Shown one piece after another: positions 58,301 to 64,000 of a DNA stretch of 64,000 bases. The DNA is from Carallia brachiata (taxonomy: Eukaryota; Streptophyta; Magnoliopsida; Malpighiales; Rhizophoraceae). Made by a program: the position numbers and the translations under genes. Position 1 is the first letter of the stretch; every line of letters begins with the position of its first letter. Under the pieces are notes generated by a model. It was not told the DNA's origin, ran no database searches, and saw only the letters and a list, made by a program, of their open reading frames with translations. Location: NCBI GenBank assembly GCA_021464245.1, contig JADCRB010000002.1, positions 6,142,842 through 6,206,841 of the forward strand, given 5' to 3'.

Positions 58301-58860
58301 GTACTTGCACTATTATTAAGAGTATTTATGTCAAATACCATTTATTAGACTGTTGTTACATTAGAGAAGTGGTCTATATAAATTTACTTTCCCTATTAGC
58401 TACTTTCTAAGGAGTCTATCACTGCACAACAACTTTTGAAAATTCTGTCAAAAACTTAATTCCCTACTTTTTCAAACTAAACAGCAACTAACGGATGCTT
58501 ATGAGTAGTTCATTTGTTGCTAAGTAAACATTAATTTGACACCGATTTTTCTTTCTTAATTAATAAATTTCTTAATTGCTTCATTTTTAAGGCTTAGTTT
58601 ATTCACGTCCCCACACTCTATGTCTAATACAGCAGTTGATGATATCCGAACCTCATTGCCTCATTACTTCTTGTTCAATTTAATTACTTTTTGTTGAGAT
58701 TTAATATGTAGATTTATTCAGTAACCCCTTTAATTGTGGGTTAACACACTACATGTTTGGGTGATTAATCTTAGTTCAGAGTTCATACCATTCATATATC
58801 ATGCAAATACAATTGTTTAATTTTTGCATTTTGCATTCTATATCAAGCCAGGTGCACATC
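55351..58860. other. AT-rich region, no gene seen
   Basis: Long poly-A/T and TAAT-rich stretches are present. A slightly GC-richer patch at 57700-57800 (cctctcatttgacagccgtc) resembles 53175-53205 (cctcttatttgacggctcca), a minor shared repeat. No coding or RNA gene is recognised. Confidence 0.45.
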
Positions 58861-58861
58861 T

Positions 58862-59570
58862 CATGAATAGGTAGTTTTGTATGAAAGATCTTGTTAAATT
58901 TGCATGAATATATAGCATAAGGATAAATTGTTGAACTGTTGCGCAGATACAAATGGTTCTGCATTTTACTCGATTGTGTTAAGCATATTCAACTGTTATG
59001 CACGTTAGATGACTCTGAACTTAAGTAATTGTTGCGTTAAACATGATTTATTGGAGGAAATTGAAGAGGAAGATAATAAAGGAATGTTTTAATCAGATCA
59101 AAGAGGAGAATCACAAGTACAACACGAGATCCAGATGATAGGATCCGGTTCTTCGTTACAGTTTCATCGTTAGTTGAGAGTACTTTTCCATAGCCATCAT
59201 GCAGAACTGAGAAACCAATTTGGCAGTTACTGCAATGGTCGGCCAAGTTCATTGCATAAAGAGTAATGAAGAGTCAAATCACAAAAAAAGAAAGAGAAAG
59301 GAGAAAAAGAGAGGAATAAAGAAAATAACGGACAATTACAGCACTGACATGGCTGAATCTACAAATACCTCACCATTTTATATCAAAGCAGAGGCATATC
59401 TCATGAATAAATAGTGTTGCATGAAAAGATTTTGTTAAATTTGGAAGAATATATATAGTATAAGGATAAATTGTTCAATACTTGGAGCAGATGCAGATCT
59501 CAATTGTTAAGCATACTCAACTGTTATGTACACTAGATGACTCCAAATTCAATTGTTACATTTATGAAGA
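58862..59570. repeat. Local direct duplication of about 170 bp, 540 bp apart
   Basis: 58862-59036 (tcatgaataggtagttttgt, later attcaactgttatgcacgtt) matches 59401-59572 (tcatgaataaatagtgttgc, later actcaactgttatgtacact). Between them lies a minus-strand frame of 71 codons (59252-59037) reading NLADHCSNCQIGFSVLHDGY, which I do not recognise. It could be a decayed exon whose surroundings were duplicated. Confidence 0.6.
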
Positions 59571-59572
59571 AG

Positions 59573-61985
59573 GTATAATTTTTGTGGTATTTTCGGTTAG
59601 ATAGGTTACACTTTTTTTTTTCCTATGAAATCCTTGCTCATCTAGAGACTAGACTTTTCCTTCAGCATATGAAACTACAAATAATGCTTCACTAAGCCGA
59701 GCAGCGCGGCTACAACTGTATGTCATGCTGCATTAGAGGAGATTAAATTGATAAGGCTGAAAATATATTAAATTTCTACTTGATCTAGACAAATTCCAAG
59801 AACTCTCTTACATATTTAAATCTTTTACTGACATTGGCAGAACAATTTAGCTAATGTACTATATTTACTCAAATTACAATAAATATAAGAGTTAATTGCC
59901 AAAACAAACATGAATTTTTTGAATTTTTTTTAAATCTAGTTTGAACTTTTCTCTGTTTTTTTTTCTGGTTTATTTTTTCAAATTTATTATTTTTTATAAA
60001 TTTTACATTTTAGTCCAAATCTAGTGCACCGTCAATCCATCCTTTTATATTCTATTAGTCTGCCTATATTGTAATTGACCTAGCAAATGGGCAAGCCACC
60101 ATGTAGCCCTTGAGGAAACCCTTTGAAAACAAATCCAAGAACAGCAAGAGCTTTAACGTCTCGAGCTATTGTCATAAATACGGTGTAAAATCAGGACCAT
60201 TGTACTGGAATAAATTCAAATTTTTAGCATCAATTCCTACTCCTCAGCACCCTCTGATTGCAAACAAACCTAAACCATAACGAGCAAATCAACCCAGGTT
60301 ATATAGAAATTTTACCTTACAAGCCCTAGTGACATCTAAGCTACAGATTCACCTTACGAATTAACATGGTTATCATTTATTTAAGAATTAAAAAAATTCA
60401 AGCAACTATCGGACAGATTGTTCTTTTATTCTAACTAGGACTGATTTAAAAGTTTTTCATACTGAATTTTAAAATTGGACGATGGATTGTAATATCTTAA
60501 AAAAATTCAGAAATTAACAAAAATTGTATTACTAAGTATGAATAATTAAAACTACATATGTTGTGAAACTTGTATATTATGAGAATGTATAAAATCATTA
60601 TAAAAAATACTTGTTGGACATATTTTTGTTGAACTTACAATACACTACTAATAAAGTAATATTTAATTAATATACAATAGTACATACCACAATGTATAAC
60701 AACGAAATAGAACTTTTTAACTATAAATATTTGTTTGCATGTTTTTACTTTATCAACTATGTATAGTGTATCTAAAAAAATTGTGTCCACAGTTGATCTT
60801 AATTGTCTTTTAGCATATTTTGACACTTTATTAAACCTTACCTTGTGCAATTGTATTTGTTTTTCTTTTTATTTTATTTCATTTGATATTTTAGAACATT
60901 TTTAAGTAAATTCTTATTTTTAAATCCATTAAATACATTTTTTAATCAAAAAATGGGCAAGAAGGAGGTGCCTTACATACCCGCTAGAAAGATTTGCTTG
61001 GATCGTTTATAACTCCAAAAGATTCAAAGTAAATTTAGTACCACCAAACATTCCTGATAATACTAGTATTTCTCTAGTATTGCTCACTAAGAGACCAAAA
61101 CCTTTACCAACTAAACCACATGAGATGTGGTAATTTACTAAATATTTGTGACGCTTAAATACTAGTTATTGATATTCAATTGAAAAGAGAAATAATCACT
61201 AAATACTAATGTATGAATAGATTGTTTTAATGACTAAATGTTACAAATTAGATTATTGCAAAAATAATAATATGTAAAAATAGAATATTTTTCAAGTTTT
61301 GCAAAAACTTTTTGATATTTCGTTAAATATGCAACTCAAAATTCTACATGATTAAATCATACATATGAAAAGTGATTTGGTGACCAAATTTTATAATTAA
61401 TCAAGTCCACATGATTAAATCCTCCTGCATTAAAAGCTTGTCATAGCCCAAGTTTTTGCCAGTCCAATCTGCATTCCATTTTGTGGGTCGGGTTGCGAAA
61501 GCCGGCAACTGCTATTGATGGATGTTTTTTTCTTTGTTTTTTTTTGGGTTAAGGATTAAGATTTGAATTCTAAAACCTGAGACAAAGAACCCAAGCAGCT
61601 CTACTTTAAGAAGAATATTATCCCCATACGAGAATTTGAAATCTGTCGTATGTTTTTCCCCCCAAAAAAATTGCACACAAGAGCTTTGCATGCATAAATT
61701 TTAACTTATCTACTTAAAAAAAAAAAAAAGTTAATCAATGACTTTTTTTTTCCTTTGTTTTTTAACAAAACAAATTGGAGTACATGAGGTATGAGATAAA
61801 CAATATTAGAGCCTACGAATAGTGAGACATAGTTAGGTATGACAATGGGATGCGATTTTGCGCGTTTCCGCTTGGACTTGTTCAAAGGAGAAGGGATCAA
61901 CCCAAGTTGACCGAAGATCGGACATTTCCGTCTTGAATCTGAAATTTTGAAGCGAGGATGGGAGAGTATTCAACATCCCTGTCTT
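59573..61985. other. AT-rich region, no gene seen
   Basis: Only short frames are present, with no repeat boundary or RNA gene recognised. Confidence 0.45.
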
Positions 61986-61993
61986 GTTGGAGT

Positions 61994-62569
61994 CAAGGTT
62001 GTTAAAATCTCGATCTGAATTATGTGATCTTACGATCTTACAATTATATGTGAAGTTAACGATTTAAATCATGGTATAATTTTTTTAAGATATGATATTA
62101 ATGAAATCTCGATTTAAATAGTAAGATCGATAAAAATCTTGATCTGATTTTACGATTCATTTTTTTATTATAAATTTTTTATTTATAACTCATCTTATTT
62201 ATAATTAAAAAAATTATAAAAATATGTTTTTATTTAAATTTAAATACTAAATATAGACAAACAAGTAATTAAATACAAAAAAAAATCTCCAATTTAGAAA
62301 AAAAAAAAATTTCTAACGACTATAAAGAGGGATGAGGTTATTTTTATCTTATTAAGAATAAAATTATTGTAATTCTTGTTATGAGTATTGAGTTAATATG
62401 TATGAAATTCTTAATTGTGAGTTATATGGACTTAGGATTAATTAATTTTTATTTTTTCTTTATATTTTTAAAAAAATATTACAATTTTACAATTTTATGA
62501 TTTTATTTTACAATTCGATTTTAATATTCTAAATTGATTTTAGATAGGATATCGATTTTAAAAACCTTG
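61994..62569. mobile_element. MITE, 576 bp, with TIRs and near-perfect 8-bp target duplication
   Basis: The left end caaggttgttaaaatc and the reverse complement of the right end (caaggtttttaaaatc) agree at 15 of 16 positions. Flanks gttggagt (61986-61993) and gttgaagt (62570-62577) form an 8-bp duplication with one change. The interior repeats tctcgat, tacgatct and similar words and is otherwise AT-rich and noncoding. The 8-bp duplication suggests the hAT superfamily. Confidence 0.8.
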
Positions 62570-62577
62570 GTTGAAGT

Positions 62578-64000
62578 CCCTATCAGTCTTACGCTACATA
62601 CTAGTTACTAAGTTTATTTTTCTCATTTTCAATTAATAATGTTTTTAATTTTTTATATAACAATTATTTGAAACTTTTTTAATAGGTAATTTGGGGCAAT
62701 TCTCTTCATGTGATAATCATTTAATTTATTTATTTGTGATAAAAATTTGGGGACGAGAATCACGATCTTTCCTAAAGACGCGAATGAGATTAAATAGCAA
62801 TTAATATTCAAACTTTGACGCAAAATCAGAAAAAAAAAAGGTGACTCACTATTATTAAAATATAAGTAAGAATCCAATGGCGCAAGTTATTAAATAATTA
62901 AATTTTAAAAAATAAAATAAATAATTAAATTTAATTAAATGAATTGAATATTACTTGTGTCTCTACAAAAGTGAACTAATATAATAATACCAAAAAATTA
63001 AAAAAAAAAAGAAGAAAAAAGTCGTTGAAAGATACACAATCTAACTAATTAAATTCGGCAATCTTGACTTTCATTTATACTGCCTCAAATCATCCAAGCG
63101 AGTCTAACCGTATAACACACCCATAACTTACATCAAATAATAAAGGCGGACTATTTAAAATAAAAATTGTAATATAAATTTATATAATATAAAATAATAA
63201 ATAAATTAAATTTAAATAAAAATAAAAATAATAAAAAAAATAATTAAATAGGAGATTGTCAACAAGATTGATGTTGATTGTGACCGTCAACATTATCTCA
63301 TGACCGCGCCGTTCGGTGTGTGTCAGCAGATGGGGAGGATCTCTTCACTCGGAAGAAAGTCCATGGTCCGAAATGTTTTTAATTTGAAAGTTGTTTTAAT
63401 TGTAATAAAATACTAAATTTTAATAATTATATTTAAATTTTTTGTAATAAAAAAATAATATAATATTATTTTTTTTGCTGTAAAAAAATTATTATTATTA
63501 CATAAAATTAAACATTTATTACAATTGAGATAAATTTCAAACAAAAAAAAAAATTAGGTGATGTACCTATGCCCTCTTCTCTCTATCCATATCCATCTGC
63601 TTTTTGGTGTTTTTTTTTTCTGTAGAAAAAATAATAACTCATTAATTATTAGGGAGAGGACAAATAATCATTTTAATTTGTAGAGAAGGTATAACTCATA
63701 TTTAAAAAAATAAAGAAGAAGATAGAATTTCGAATTTCATATAAATCTCTTAATTAAAAATACGCTTTTAACTATTCTAAGTAAATTAATTTCAGTGCCT
63801 TCTTGTCCGAGTTTATCTGCTAACTAAACTGAGTCCCGTTACATTTTTGAAAGAAATATTGTCTGATAAAGTGTCTGAATATAATTAATTAGATTTAATT
63901 TGTAATCAACTGCATTCAGCGTGTAACTAAATAAAAGAAAAAAAAATTATCATTTCTTTACACATTAAATACAACTGATTACATATTAAATCCGATCAGT
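62578..64000. other. AT-rich region to window end, no gene seen
   Basis: A small GC-richer patch at 63295-63365 (accgcgccgttcggtgtgtg) has no open frame of note. The rest is poly-A/T rich. Confidence 0.45.

Overview
The window is nuclear DNA of a flowering plant, almost certainly a eudicot. It is AT-rich, contains a 14-coding-exon plant NIMA-related kinase gene with plant-style GT-AG introns, and is dense with plant-type LINEs, a Ty3/gypsy chromovirus and several MITE families. I cannot name the species from sequence alone. Only one gene looks intact: a NEK6-class kinase on the minus strand (CDS 43681 down to 37759). Nearly everything else with coding character is a decayed transposon or a broken duplicate.

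Left part, 1-15.6 kb. A partial copy of a small two-exon gene for a secreted cysteine-rich (defensin-like) peptide lies at 1.0-1.9 kb, broken by a foldback MITE. A second, larger duplicate (block I, 2.4-15.55 kb) carries another copy of that gene (4.04-4.44 kb) and, at its far end, a LEA_2/NHL-like membrane-protein gene (14.7-15.4 kb); both are pseudogenes. Block I is split by a 7.5 kb nested insertion at 4719-12217: a minus-strand LINE-type element holding only ORF1 (17-bp target duplication and A-tail), itself interrupted by a 5.47 kb Reina-like Ty3/gypsy element with a CACCA target duplication.

Middle, 15.6-28.8 kb. An apparent 5.2 kb terminal-inverted-repeat element contains a triplicated leader-like segment, short exon-like pieces and a striking 275-bp tandem array (17.77-20.28 kb) whose unit is itself a diverged dimer of about 137 bp. 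Then comes a degenerate minus-strand LINE with endonuclease, reverse transcriptase, zf-RVT and RNase H remnants (21.34-26.12 kb), which carries a 27-base G run. A plus-strand zf-RVT/RNase H fragment of another LINE follows (27.3-28.8 kb).

Block II, 28.8-33.8 kb, is the paralogue of block I. It has its own dead defensin-like and LEA_2 copies and lacks the 7.5 kb insertion, so it serves as the empty site that proves the nested insertion. Mutations that kill the two gene types differ from copy to copy.

Right part, 33.8-64 kb. MITE copies and short tandem duplications lead to the NEK6 gene. The remainder is gene-poor AT-rich DNA with a GC-rich unexplained island (46.2-46.6 kb), a LINE 3-prime tail, a fragment homologous to NEK6 exon 1 (53.25 kb), an inverted relative of the 27-kb LINE fragment (53.9-55.35 kb), a local duplication (58.9/59.4 kb) and a 576-bp MITE with clear target duplications (62 kb).
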